Assembly (NCBI RefSeq): GCF_913060805.1 | Contig: NZ_CAJXTC010000036.1 | Location: forward strand, 1 to 52,852 | Direction: 5' to 3' | From: an uncultured Draconibacterium sp. | Lineage (GTDB): Bacteria > Bacteroidota > Bacteroidia > Bacteroidales > Prolixibacteraceae | Length of the DNA: 52,852 bases | In this document: piece after piece, positions 7,736 to 16,213 of the stretch | How the letters are laid out: every line of letters starts with the position of its first letter | Numbering within the stretch: the first letter of the stretch is position 1 | Position numbers and translations under genes: made by a program | The notes under the pieces: model-generated | What the model was told of the DNA's origin: nothing | Databases searched by the model: none | What the model saw: the letters and a program-made list of their open reading frames with translations, nothing else

Positions 7736-8545
7736 ATGTTTAAAACCGGATTGTTAATTGTATTTGTTTGGTTATTAGGTGTTTCTGCTTCTGCGCAATC
7801 GCATATTGTTGAGATTTTGACGAATTATGGCGATATGCGTTTCCAGCTTTACGACGACACGCCAAAACACCAAAACGCTTTTATCGAACTGGCCAACGAA
7901 GGTTATTACGATGGCACTTTGTTTTACCGTGTAATCGAGAATTTTTTGATTCAGGGCGGTTCTAGAAGTTCGCGAAACGCGCCTCCGGGAAAACGCATCG
8001 GTTATGGCGATCCGGACAAAACGGTTGACGACGAAATTCTGAAGCACTATTTTCATAAAAAAGGATCGCTTTGTGCCCCTCGCCAGCCCGATGAAGTAAA
8101 CCCGTTTAAGCAGTCGGATATTTCGCAGTTTTTTATTGTAAAAGGAAGCGTGCATACCGAGGGAGCTTTGGATACCATGGAGTTGGCCGTGAATGTTCCC
8201 ATCCGGAAAAAAATTGTGGAGAAGTATATGACGCCCGAAGTTCGCGAGCAGCTGAAGCAACTGAAAGAAGAGAAAAAGGTGAAAGAATTCCGGGAATTGG
8301 CTGGCGAAATAAAAGACGACATTGAAACCGATTACAATTTGAATCCCAATACGCTTGAATTTTCTGATGCCCAGCGCGAAGCTTATACAACAGTTGGCGG
8401 TTATCCTGAGTTGGATGGAAAATACACGATTTTTGGCGAATGCATTTCGGGTTTCGATGTAATTGATAAAATTGCAGCCCTAAAAACCGACAGCAATAAC
8501 CGGCCGTATAACGATGTGAAAATCAAAGTGACTGTGATTAAGTAG
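7736..8545 (+). CDS. Secreted cyclophilin-type peptidyl-prolyl isomerase, second of three
   Basis: The 269-residue protein has a cleavable Sec signal peptide (ends ASAQS near residue 22) and no lipobox. The cyclophilin domain shows FYRVIENFLIQGG and SQFFIVKGS, then an alpha-helical insertion (EQLKQLKEEKKVKEF) and the shared C-terminal GGYPELDGKYTIFGECISGFDVIDKI. It has the same insertion architecture as its left neighbour, pointing to tandem duplication. The N-H-R of typical cyclophilins reads F-Y-R here, but the catalytic Arg is kept. It starts 3 nt after the first cyclophilin and is followed after 4 nt by the third. Confidence 0.92.
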   Translation: MFKTGLLIVFVWLLGVSASAQSHIVEILTNYGDMRFQLYDDTPKHQNAFIELANEGYYDGTLFYRVIENFLIQGGSRSSRNAPPGKRIGYGDPDKTVDDEILKHYFHKKGSLCAPRQPDEVNPFKQSDISQFFIVKGSVHTEGALDTMELAVNVPIRKKIVEKYMTPEVREQLKQLKEEKKVKEFRELAGEIKDDIETDYNLNPNTLEFSDAQREAYTTVGGYPELDGKYTIFGECISGFDVIDKIAALKTDSNNRPYNDVKIKVTVIK

Positions 8546-8549
8546 TGTT

Positions 8550-9887
8550 ATGGCGAAACAAATTCTTTTCATATTACTGGCTATTGTTTTTTTAAGTTCT
8601 TGCGGAAATAAACAAAAAAAGCAGGAGACACAGCAAGAGGAAACAGCACCAAAACAAAACGCTGCTGCTGATGAAGAACAGGATATTTGGAATCAGTTGA
8701 TGGGCTCGATCGCAAAAATCGATTCGTACGATGGCGATCGGATTTTGGAAACGGGGCAGGGATTTTTTGTTGGCGAAGACTTGTTGGTAACCAAATATTC
8801 GTTAGTCAATCAGGCCACCAATGTTAAGGTGCAGCCGTTCGATGAGGATAAAAAATATACCGCACGCAGTTTCGTAGCTTTCGATCGTATAAACGATCTG
8901 ATCATTTTGAAAGTGGACAGCATCAGCCGCAAACCCATTGCATTACAACAAGACACTTTGCCCAATTTTGCCAAATCATTTTATGTGGCACCAAAAACCG
9001 GAAAAACCCTCCAACTTTTTACCGGGAAAGTTTTAAACCTGGCCAATATTCGGGGGACGCGTTTGTTCCGCCTTACCAACAAGATTCGGTCATCGCAGTT
9101 TGGCGCACCAATTTTTGTGTCAACCGGAAAAGTGATTGGCGTGGCTTATTCCGCAACCGTTAATTTCGAATTGCAGAGTTTTGCCATCCCTGCCGAATTT
9201 ATTACCGACATGCTCCGAAAGAAAAACGAAACACCCGAACCCTTGGAGATGCTGAAAAATACATCGAACGAAAAAATTGCTGCCGAAAACCGCAAAATTA
9301 AAGGGCTTGTTCTGGAAACTGATTACGGCGATATCACGATAAAACTCTTCAACGAAACACCGGAGTACCGCGATAATTTTATCCGGCTGGCCAAAGAACA
9401 TTATTTCGATAGTTTGCTAATTCACCGCGTGATTGCAGACTTCGGGATACAAAGTGGTGCTGCCGATACCCGTTATGCTGTGCCCGGTGCAAATGTGGGG
9501 TGGAAAGGTCCGGGCTACACCATTCCGGCGCATGTTGTTCCCGGTTTATATCATAAACGCGGAATGATCGGTTCGCCGCGAAAACCGGATACTGAGAATG
9601 AACGTCAACGTTCCGACGGATCGCAGTTTTACATCGTTTCAGGGCGAAAATATTTCGATAAAGGTTTGGATGAGTTGGAAGAAATCAATAATTACAAGTT
9701 TTCGGCCGAGCAGCGACAGGTCTATAAAACCATTGGTGGCGCGCCTCATCTCGATGGCAGTTACACCATTTTTGGGCAGGTAACTTCGGGAATGGATGTG
9801 GTAGATAAAATCGTTCAGGTAGAAACCGACCGGCGTTGGCGGCCAATCGAAGATATCCGGATAAAACGGGTTCGCATCTTAAAATAG
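8550..9887 (+). CDS. Lipoprotein fusing a catalytically dead HtrA-like domain to a cyclophilin
   Basis: The 445-residue protein starts with a lipobox (FLSSC, Cys18) and a Gln/Glu-rich linker to about residue 45. Residues about 50-222 follow an HtrA/DegP chymotrypsin-like pattern: GQGFF at 69-73, LLVTKYSLVNQAT at 78-90, NDLIILKVD at 115-123, SSQFGAPIF at 181-189, then GKVIGVAYSA. Aligned to HtrA, the catalytic His is Ser84 and the Ser is Phe184, while the Asp (116) remains, so it should be proteolytically inactive. Residues about 252-445 are a cyclophilin (IHRVIADFGIQSG, GSQFYIVSG, GGAPHLDGSYTIFGQV) that keeps Arg, Phe and Gln. The protease-like domain may bind clients or peptides. Third gene of the cyclophilin operon; its end overlaps the convergent HAD gene by 9 nt. 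Confidence 0.85.
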   Translation: MAKQILFILLAIVFLSSCGNKQKKQETQQEETAPKQNAAADEEQDIWNQLMGSIAKIDSYDGDRILETGQGFFVGEDLLVTKYSLVNQATNVKVQPFDEDKKYTARSFVAFDRINDLIILKVDSISRKPIALQQDTLPNFAKSFYVAPKTGKTLQLFTGKVLNLANIRGTRLFRLTNKIRSSQFGAPIFVSTGKVIGVAYSATVNFELQSFAIPAEFITDMLRKKNETPEPLEMLKNTSNEKIAAENRKIKGLVLETDYGDITIKLFNETPEYRDNFIRLAKEHYFDSLLIHRVIADFGIQSGAADTRYAVPGANVGWKGPGYTIPAHVVPGLYHKRGMIGSPRKPDTENERQRSDGSQFYIVSGRKYFDKGLDELEEINNYKFSAEQRQVYKTIGGAPHLDGSYTIFGQVTSGMDVVDKIVQVETDRRWRPIEDIRIKRVRILK

Positions 9888-10502
9888 CTCCGTCATTTCC
9901 ATGCCATTTTGTAACCAATAAGTTTTTAATCCGGCTTTTTGAGCGGCATCAATGTTCTTTTCCAAGTCGTCGATAAACAGCGTTTCTTCCGGATTTACAC
10001 CCGACAGTGCAATCACTTTTTCATACGAGCTAACTTCCGGTTTTCGATCGTGAATCTCGTGCGAGTAATAAACCGTTGTAAAAAGCGACGGGAAATCAAT
10101 GCCGTGTAGCGCTTTAAATTCCTTGAGCAACCGGTCGATATGAATTTGATTGGTATTGCTAAACAAATAAAGGTTGTAATTTTTGCTGAGTTCCTGCACC
10201 TTTTTTACGCGGTGTGCCGGAATATTCAGAATCATAGCATACCACGCTTCGTCAATTTGTTCGTCAGTAAGCTCTTTGTTTTGAAGTAGTTTTCTTACGC
10301 CATTTCTAAATTCGGCAGGCGTAATTTTGCCAACTTCGAGGTTGTAGAAAATCGGGTCGGCATACGCATTTTTGTGGTCTAAAACTTCACCGTCGCTGCC
10401 AAGCTTTTGAAACGCTTTTATCGACGCATCAAAATCAAGGTTTAATAGTACGCGCCCCAAATCGAAAATGATATTTTTTATGTTCGCAAGGTCTGCCTTC
10501 AT
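9879..10502 (-). CDS. HAD-superfamily phosphatase, subclass IA (YihX-like)
   Basis: The 207-residue protein has the HAD motifs in order. Motif I is degenerate: NIIFDLGRVLLNLDF gives D-L-G-x-V, the YihX-like variant whose second Asp is Gly. Motif II is YLFSNTN near 90. Motif III is the Lys in HDRKPEVSSYEKVIALSG near 128. Motif IV is TLFIDDLEKNIDAAQKAGL near 173. YihX itself dephosphorylates glucose-1-phosphate; the substrate here is not determined. The cap between motifs I and II is helical. It is convergent with the cyclophilin operon and divergent from mtnA, 92 nt away. Confidence 0.87.
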   Translation of the reverse strand: MKADLANIKNIIFDLGRVLLNLDFDASIKAFQKLGSDGEVLDHKNAYADPIFYNLEVGKITPAEFRNGVRKLLQNKELTDEQIDEAWYAMILNIPAHRVKKVQELSKNYNLYLFSNTNQIHIDRLLKEFKALHGIDFPSLFTTVYYSHEIHDRKPEVSSYEKVIALSGVNPEETLFIDDLEKNIDAAQKAGLKTYWLQNGMEMTELF

Positions 10503-10594
10503 TTCTCTAAATTTATTTCACGAAAGTAAGCATTTCGGGAAAATCTTTTTTAACTTCATATTAAACTTTAGAAACTACACGAAGTTCATTATTC

Positions 10595-11701
10595 ATGCAA
10601 ATTCAGGGAAAACATTATCATACAATTTGGGTAGACGCCGACGACCCAACAATTATTCAGGTGATCGATCAGCGGAAATTGCCGTTTGTTTTCGAAACTT
10701 TTTCCATGCGTTCGGCCGACGACGCTTTTTTTGCCATTAAAGAAATGGTGGTTCGTGGAGCACCTTTAATCGGAGTAACCGCTGCTTATGGGATGTATCT
10801 GGGGCTTCTTCATCTGAAAAATGAAAATTGGGAAGAAGAATTGATACGAATGGCTGAGTATTTAAAATCGTCGCGGCCAACAGCTGTAAATCTGGCTTTT
10901 GCGGTAGATGAAATGCTGGCTTTTATTTTGGCGAATATGGATGATGCCGAGTTGAAAGAAAAGGTGCTTGAAAAAGCCGGCGAGTTAAAACAGCAGGAAA
11001 TTGATTTTGGCGATAAAATAGGAGAGTACGGGCTGGAAATTATCGAGGAAATTTATCAAAAAAAGGGGAGTGCGGTGAATATTTTAACCCACTGCAATGC
11101 CGGCTGGTTGGCTTGTATTGATTGGGGAACGGCAACTGCGCCCATTTACAAATCGCATTTAAAAGGAATTCCAGTGCATGTTTGGGTTGACGAAACACGC
11201 CCGCGAAATCAGGGAGCACGATTAACAGCCTACGAACTGGGCGAACAAGGAGTGCCGCACACCGTTATTCCCGATAATGCCGGTGGCCATTTAATGCAAC
11301 ATCAAATGGTTGACATGGTAATTGTGGGCAGCGACCGGACAACCGTTACCGGCGATGTGGCCAACAAAATAGGCACTTATTTAAAAGCGCTGGCAGCACA
11401 TGATAATAATGTGCCTTTTTATGTGGCTTTGCCATCAAGTACTTTCGACTGGGAAATGCATGACGGTGTAAAAGAAATTCCCATCGAGCAACGAGCGGCC
11501 GATGAAGTTTCGGAGATTGAAGGCTGGCACGATGAGCAGATAAAATCGGTGCGACTGATTCCTGAAAATAGTTCGGTTGCCAACTATGGTTTCGATGTAA
11601 CTCCGGCACGATTAGTAACCGGATTGATATCGGAACGCGGCATTTGTAAAGCAGATAAAGAGAGTATTTTGAAATTGTATCCAGAGAAAATAAATAAATA
11701 G
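10595..11701 (+). CDS. mtnA: S-methyl-5-thioribose-1-phosphate isomerase
   Basis: The 368-residue protein matches MtnA, of the eIF2B alpha-like family. Visible are the N-terminal phosphate-handling segment FAIKEMVVRGAPLIGVTAAYGMYLGL, the catalytic Cys in ILTHCNAGWLA near residue 167, VWVDETRPRNQGARLTAYEL, and the catalytic Asp in MVIVGSDRTTVTGDVANKIGTY near 247. It isomerises methylthioribose-1-phosphate to methylthioribulose-1-phosphate in methionine salvage. The next gene is mtnP, which supplies its substrate. No mtnB, mtnC or mtnD follow, so later steps must lie elsewhere or be absent. Confidence 0.95.
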   Translation: MQIQGKHYHTIWVDADDPTIIQVIDQRKLPFVFETFSMRSADDAFFAIKEMVVRGAPLIGVTAAYGMYLGLLHLKNENWEEELIRMAEYLKSSRPTAVNLAFAVDEMLAFILANMDDAELKEKVLEKAGELKQQEIDFGDKIGEYGLEIIEEIYQKKGSAVNILTHCNAGWLACIDWGTATAPIYKSHLKGIPVHVWVDETRPRNQGARLTAYELGEQGVPHTVIPDNAGGHLMQHQMVDMVIVGSDRTTVTGDVANKIGTYLKALAAHDNNVPFYVALPSSTFDWEMHDGVKEIPIEQRAADEVSEIEGWHDEQIKSVRLIPENSSVANYGFDVTPARLVTGLISERGICKADKESILKLYPEKINK

Positions 11702-11808
11702 TGCTATGAAACGAACATGAATTTTTATTCTTCAAATTTACAGGTAAGAAGAATTAAAATTCATCGGGAGTTACATCGAATACAAATGAAGTAAACAATT
11801 TTAATGAG

Positions 11809-12561
11809 ATGAAAAAAATTGCAATAATCGGAGGTTCCGGACTGGAAGATCCTGCCATTCTGAAAGAGGTAACTGAGGTAAGTGTTGAAACGCCTTATGG
11901 TGCGCCTTCATCGTCGTTTAAATGCGGCAAAATTGGCGGCGTGGATGTGGTCATTTTATCGAGGCATGGTCGAGATCATTCAATTCCGCCTTCGTCAGTG
12001 AATAACCGAGCTAATATTTGGGCTATAAAAGAGTTGGGCTGCACCCACATTTTAGCGACCACCGCCTGCGGAAGTCTGCGTTTGGAGATTGGCCGCGGAG
12101 AAATTGTAATGCTCGATCAGTTTATTGATTTTACCCGGTTCCGGAAAAACAGTTTTGTTGAAGAATTTAAAGACGGACAGCTAAATCACCCGGCAATGTC
12201 GGATCCGTTTAACTGGAAGCTGCGTCACGCTTTGATTGAAAATGCCGAAGCTTTGGATCTTGGATTTCATAAAAGCGGAACGGTCATAACGATTGAAGGA
12301 CCGCGGTTTTCGACACGTGCCGAGTCGAATATGTTTCGTGCGTGGGGCGCCGATGTTATTAATATGTCGACCGCTCCTGAGTGTGCTCTGGCCAACGAAC
12401 TAGAGATTCCATATGCAGCTGTGGCGCTAAGTACCGATTACGATTGCTGGAATGTTGATGAGGCGCCTGTTACCTGGGAAGAGGTACTGAAAGTTTTTAA
12501 CGAGAACGTTAAGCATGTAATTGCGCTTTTGCAAAACACGATAGCGTCGTTGCAAAAATAG
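11809..12561 (+). CDS. mtnP: S-methyl-5'-thioadenosine phosphorylase
   Basis: The 250-residue protein is a PNP/MTAP-type phosphorylase: AIIGGSGL at the start with the phosphate-binding G-G-S-G, LSRHGRDHSIPPSSVNNRANIWAI near 48-70, TIEGPRFSTRAES near 161, then NMSTAPECALANEL and STDYDCWNVDEAPV. The Asp-Tyr-Asp run after the second motif is typical of adenosine-specific MTAPs, in which an Asp reads the purine amino group. It cleaves methylthioadenosine to adenine and methylthioribose-1-phosphate, the substrate of MtnA encoded just upstream. A 107-nt gap separates the two genes, so cotranscription is likely but not certain. Confidence 0.92.
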   Translation: MKKIAIIGGSGLEDPAILKEVTEVSVETPYGAPSSSFKCGKIGGVDVVILSRHGRDHSIPPSSVNNRANIWAIKELGCTHILATTACGSLRLEIGRGEIVMLDQFIDFTRFRKNSFVEEFKDGQLNHPAMSDPFNWKLRHALIENAEALDLGFHKSGTVITIEGPRFSTRAESNMFRAWGADVINMSTAPECALANELEIPYAAVALSTDYDCWNVDEAPVTWEEVLKVFNENVKHVIALLQNTIASLQK

Positions 12562-12589
12562 TGTAGATTGAATGGTTAAAATGCATTTT

Positions 12590-12739
12590 TGGCACAGCAT
12601 TTGTGAATCGTAACACAACTGCTTCAATGCCATGAAACGCAGTTTTTATAACCGTTCAGTTAGTACTAAATATTTCAGCCAACTTGCTACAATTGGCTAT
12701 TCAGTTTCCAGCGGCACTCTAGCGAGCGCCGCTTTTTTA
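12590..12739 (+). ncRNA. Possible short transcript with sigma-54-like promoter and terminator
   Basis: TGGCAC-N5-TTGTG at 12590-12605 resembles the sigma-54 -24/-12 element, but the -12 GC reads GT. About 105 nt further on, a terminator-like hairpin agcggc / gccgct (12710-12733) with six T residues would end a short RNA of roughly 120 nt. An ATG at 12632 opens a frame that runs through the hairpin to 12919, so the long frame is probably not translated to its end. The evidence is only the element-plus-terminator arrangement. Confidence 0.3.
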
Positions 12740-13260
12740 TTTATAAAAATCCGATCTTATAAACGTGAGTTAAAATTTGATCTTGGTGGAGGCAAGATTG
12801 ATAATATCTCACTTGAAGACTATTGCCTTTTCCTGCCGGAGGCTATCATTTTTGTCTTGACACAAAAACGATACAAAAAAGTCAAGGCTTCTTTTGATCT
12901 TTACCCTCCATTTTCATAAAACCTAAATTCGGACGGGTGATCTCCTCGATCCCTCGGAGCTTCCCGCTCTCATTAAAGGTTTCATTTCAATTCCGGGCAA
13001 CGACCAAAAGAGGCCGTCCACAGATGTGACGCTGCTACATCGCAGCTTGGCCTCGGCCGGTGAACCGGAAAACAAGCGGTGACGGCGTAAAAAATTACAG
13101 ATGTTTGAGGAGGCACGACGAGTTTCAGGAATTTTAGCTGGCATCGCGTAGATTTTCCGAGTGAAGTGGGCGCAGCCTTGGGTTTTCTGTCTACTCTTTG
13201 GGCTAAACCAAAGAGTAGAATCCGCCTGATAGGGCTAAACTAAAATTATTTAAGTGCTGG
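12740..13260. repeat. Structured intergenic element without recognisable gene
   Basis: I see no credible coding region in this stretch. It contains an imperfect inverted pair around cttgacacaaaa and aaaagtcaag (about 12855-12886). The hairpins include gctgc/gcagc inside a larger aggcc...ggcct arm (about 13010-13055), ccggtgaaccgg (about 13060-13070), and ctactctttgg / ccaaagagtag, a perfect 11-bp stem near 13190-13217. The short minus-strand frame 12923-13144 is Arg/Ser-rich and looks like a chance translation of this structure. I believe similar sequences recur in Bacteroidota genomes as dispersed repeats, but that is recollection, not a search result. Confidence 0.45.
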
Positions 13261-13277
13261 TAACTAATTCTTAAAAA

Positions 13278-13313
13278 AACAAAGCCAATGTTGTTAATTA
13301 CACTGGCTTTGTT
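13278..13313 (-). terminator. Rho-independent terminator after the acidic secreted protein gene
   Basis: A 14-bp stem aacaaagccaatgt / acactggctttgtt (one mismatch or G-T pair) is followed on the minus strand by a T-run. It lies 20 nt past the stop at 13334. Confidence 0.85.
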
Positions 13314-13333
13314 ATTTCTGAGATTGTATATAA

Positions 13334-14242
13334 TTAGTTTTCTTCCACTTCTTCTACCTCCACATCAACTTTCATCTCACCATCTTTTTTCGTTTTCTTG
13401 ATGATGATTTTTTTGCCATCCTTTTCAATTACCTGCGTGTCTTCATCGCTTTCTTCAACGGTCCATGTTTTGCCATCTTCCAAAATTTCAACGCGGCCTT
13501 CATCGTCGGCAATTACTTTAATTCTTTTGGTCATATTCGGCATTCCTTCATGAATGATCATTGGCGCTGCGCCACTGTTGTGCATTATAATTTCTTCGTG
13601 CACCTCAACATCCTCTTCACTTGGTTTTTCACGAACGATTACGATCTTCTCTTTTCCGTTTTTCAGTTCTTTTTTCTCGAACGAAATAATGCCCGGATCA
13701 CTTAAGTCGATCACATTTCCGCTTTTTTGTTTGTCTATGCGAATAACTTTCGGACTGGCTGATCCCGGCGCACCAAAAAACATATCGTTGCCATTTTTGC
13801 TGTGCCACTGCATCACATCAGACGACACATCATCTGAAATAACTTTCATCATTATGTGCTTTGCCGAGTCGCCATCGTCGGTTTTAAATTCGTAGATCAT
13901 TGGCTTTGAGGCTCCGTCTCCTTTCAGGATAAATACATTCCCGTTTTCATCTGCTTCCATGTCAAAATCAAAGTCCATATCAAAATCGAAATCCCCTTCC
14001 GAAATCCAACTCAACTCTTTGCTCCCGCCAATTGTGTCGCCATTCCACACAAAAACCTGGTCGGCACCAATAACAGTATCAATTTCCATTTTCTTGCCGT
14101 CGTCGCCAATCTTCACCATTTTAATATGCTTCTTCTCCTTTTTTGTTTTTGGAGGATCCTGCGGTGCTTCGTTAATCGAAATGGCAGATGTGAAAAATAA
14201 GGCAAGGGCTAAAATTCCTGTAAGTGATAGTACTTGTTTCAT
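13334..14242 (-). CDS. Exported, highly acidic protein of unknown function, divergent from the histidine kinase
   Basis: The 302-residue protein has a Sec signal peptide (about 1-21). The mature part alternates basic (KTKKEKKHIKMVKI) and very acidic stretches, most strikingly residues 84-100, an alternating Asp-Phe run (DFDFDMDFDFDMEADEN). The C-terminal third is lysine/glutamate-rich beta strand-like sequence ending EVEEVEEN. No family is recognised. It is transcribed divergently from a sensor kinase gene 181 nt away, whose periplasmic domain carries a similar Asp-Phe segment. A linked periplasmic role, perhaps metal or cation binding, is inference only. Confidence 0.7.
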   Translation of the reverse strand: MKQVLSLTGILALALFFTSAISINEAPQDPPKTKKEKKHIKMVKIGDDGKKMEIDTVIGADQVFVWNGDTIGGSKELSWISEGDFDFDMDFDFDMEADENGNVFILKGDGASKPMIYEFKTDDGDSAKHIMMKVISDDVSSDVMQWHSKNGNDMFFGAPGSASPKVIRIDKQKSGNVIDLSDPGIISFEKKELKNGKEKIVIVREKPSEEDVEVHEEIIMHNSGAAPMIIHEGMPNMTKRIKVIADDEGRVEILEDGKTWTVEESDEDTQVIEKDGKKIIIKKTKKDGEMKVDVEVEEVEEN

Positions 14243-14411
14243 GTCGTTAATTTATTAAAATTTATTTTGTTTTTCGTTTGAATCTGTTCGCTGAAATCGA
14301 TTTCTGATTCCCGAAACAAATATACGCTGAAGCTTGTCAGACAGTCCGTTAAAGGCCGGTTAAAATCTGTTAAGGAAAAGTTAAAATCTACAATTGGCGG
14401 GTGTAAATGCC

Positions 14412-14419
14412 TATATTTG
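14412..14419 (+). promoter_or_regulatory. -7 box of the histidine kinase gene
   Basis: TATATTTG matches TAnnTTTG and ends four bases before the ATG at 14424. This is the same geometry as at rimM and suggests a leaderless mRNA. No convincing -33 element was found. Confidence 0.5.
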
Positions 14420-14423
14420 AAGC

Positions 14424-16175
14424 ATGAACAAGAAGCTTTTTACCGGATTGATCATTTTGATGGGTATCTCCATTTTGGGGATCATTGCCGTTCAGCTCGT
14501 ATGGATGAACAACGCGATCCGGGTAAAAAATGAGATGTTCGAACGTGGCGTAAATCAGGCGATGCAGCAAACCGTAAGTCGTTTGGAAGATCTGCACAAC
14601 CTTGGCGTGGTAAACGAAATGGTGTTTGCCGGTGATTCGGCCGACTTGCTTCAGGATTTTGACTTCGATGTTGAATTTGATACCGACTCAGATAATGAGT
14701 TGACTTGGAATGTTTCGCCCGGTAAAACTCGTGTTTTCCGGCAGCGGACAGACTCTACACGACCGGTAAGAATCATTCGCGAATTTGCACCCGATAATGA
14801 TGAGGCCCGCATTGAAATTCATATCGACAATGATTCCGATAGTCGGAAAGTACAATCGTACACCTACAACTTAAGTACTTCAACAACGGGGCAAAACCAT
14901 GTGGTAATTGCCGGCGATAGTCCGGAGCAGGGGAGTGTTGTATTTGTAAAAAGCGACACGATTATCAGAAGTGCCGACTCGCTTTATACCATTAGTACGG
15001 TTAAGATCGATTCGCTGCTTACCGATCTGGATACTTTTCAGATTCTGGCTCCCGATATCTCAAAACGTGTGAAATTGAAAGCTACCAGCCTGAAACGAAT
15101 GGCGAATAAAGTTGTTACAGAAGTTGCTACGTGGGACGTGCGTCAGTTGGATGAAAAGCTGATTTACGAGGTACTTAAAAAAGAGCTTGACGAGAACAAT
15201 ATCCCACTCGATTTTGAATATGGTATTTTTCGTGGCGACGAGTTGAGTTTTCCAAAGCCGGTAACTGATTCGCTGGAAGTGGTTAACACCGTTTTTCAGG
15301 CGCAGCTTTATCCCAACGATATTTTCCAGAAAGACATAAAACTTGCTGTTGTATTTCCGGAGCGCGACAGTTTTATTTATCGCTCGCTAAACTGGTTGCT
15401 GATCGCATCATTTTTATTCTCACTGATTATTTTAATGACTTTTGCCCTCAGTATCTTTTACATTATTCGGCAAAAGAAAATCTCGGAGATGAAATCGGAT
15501 TTCATCAATAACATGACGCACGAGTTTAAAACGCCGATTGCAACCATTTCGGTGGCAACAGATTCGATTACCAATCAGAAAGTGCTGGGCGATCCGGAGC
15601 GGATAAAATATTTCGCGGGTATGATAAAAAAGGAAAACACCCGCATGAACCGACAGGTAGAGGATATTCTCACTATTGCACGTCTCGATAAAAAAGATTT
15701 TGAGTTTCATTGGGAAACCATCGATGTGCACGACCTGATCAGCGATGCTGTTCAGGGAATTAGATTGCAGGTTGAAAAACGCGGCGGTAAGATTGAGCTG
15801 GATTTGAAAGCCATTAATTCAATGGTGACCACCGACCGGATTCATTGTACGAATGTGGTTTATAATCTGATCGACAATGCCAATAAATATTCAGGTGATG
15901 CGCCTGAGATTACCGTATCAACAATCAATCAACAAAAGGGTGTGGTGGTTTCGGTGGCCGATAAAGGAATTGGTATGAACAAGGCGGTCCAGGCAAAAAT
16001 ATTCGAACGTTTTTACCGCCAAACCAGTGGTAATATCCACAACGTTAAAGGTTTTGGGCTGGGATTGAGTTACGTAAAAGCCGTGTTGGAAGCAAATCGT
16101 GGAAGCATTTCCGTGAGTAGCGAACCGGGCAAGGGAAGCAAATTTGATGTATTTTTACCTTTTGTGAGGGAATAA
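14424..16175 (+). CDS. Sensor histidine kinase of a two-component system
   Basis: The 583-residue protein has an N-terminal transmembrane helix (about 6-27), a large periplasmic sensor region (about 28-318), and a second helix (about 321-346). Next come a HisKA domain with the phospho-acceptor His366 in NNMTHEFKTPI and a HATPase_c domain with the N box (VVYNLIDNANKYS), G1 (DKGIGM) and G2 (GFGLGLSYVKAV). There is no HAMP or PAS domain. The sensor region holds an Asp/Phe run at 78-91 similar to one in the divergent secreted protein. The partner regulator follows 120 nt downstream, across a palindromic element. The signal sensed is unknown. Confidence 0.93.
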   Translation: MNKKLFTGLIILMGISILGIIAVQLVWMNNAIRVKNEMFERGVNQAMQQTVSRLEDLHNLGVVNEMVFAGDSADLLQDFDFDVEFDTDSDNELTWNVSPGKTRVFRQRTDSTRPVRIIREFAPDNDEARIEIHIDNDSDSRKVQSYTYNLSTSTTGQNHVVIAGDSPEQGSVVFVKSDTIIRSADSLYTISTVKIDSLLTDLDTFQILAPDISKRVKLKATSLKRMANKVVTEVATWDVRQLDEKLIYEVLKKELDENNIPLDFEYGIFRGDELSFPKPVTDSLEVVNTVFQAQLYPNDIFQKDIKLAVVFPERDSFIYRSLNWLLIASFLFSLIILMTFALSIFYIIRQKKISEMKSDFINNMTHEFKTPIATISVATDSITNQKVLGDPERIKYFAGMIKKENTRMNRQVEDILTIARLDKKDFEFHWETIDVHDLISDAVQGIRLQVEKRGGKIELDLKAINSMVTTDRIHCTNVVYNLIDNANKYSGDAPEITVSTINQQKGVVVSVADKGIGMNKAVQAKIFERFYRQTSGNIHNVKGFGLGLSYVKAVLEANRGSISVSSEPGKGSKFDVFLPFVRE

Positions 16176-16213
16176 CGGCAACAGTTTTTTGCAAGGGAGT
16201 AACAAATAATAAC

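Noticed and set aside
12632-12919. 95-residue plus-strand protein
   Set aside because: A terminator hairpin with six T residues lies inside the frame, and its second half falls in the structured element, so full-length translation is unlikely.
12923-13144. 73-residue minus-strand protein
   Set aside because: Arg/Ser-rich frame lying across hairpins, with no ribosome site or recognised domain; better explained by the structured element.
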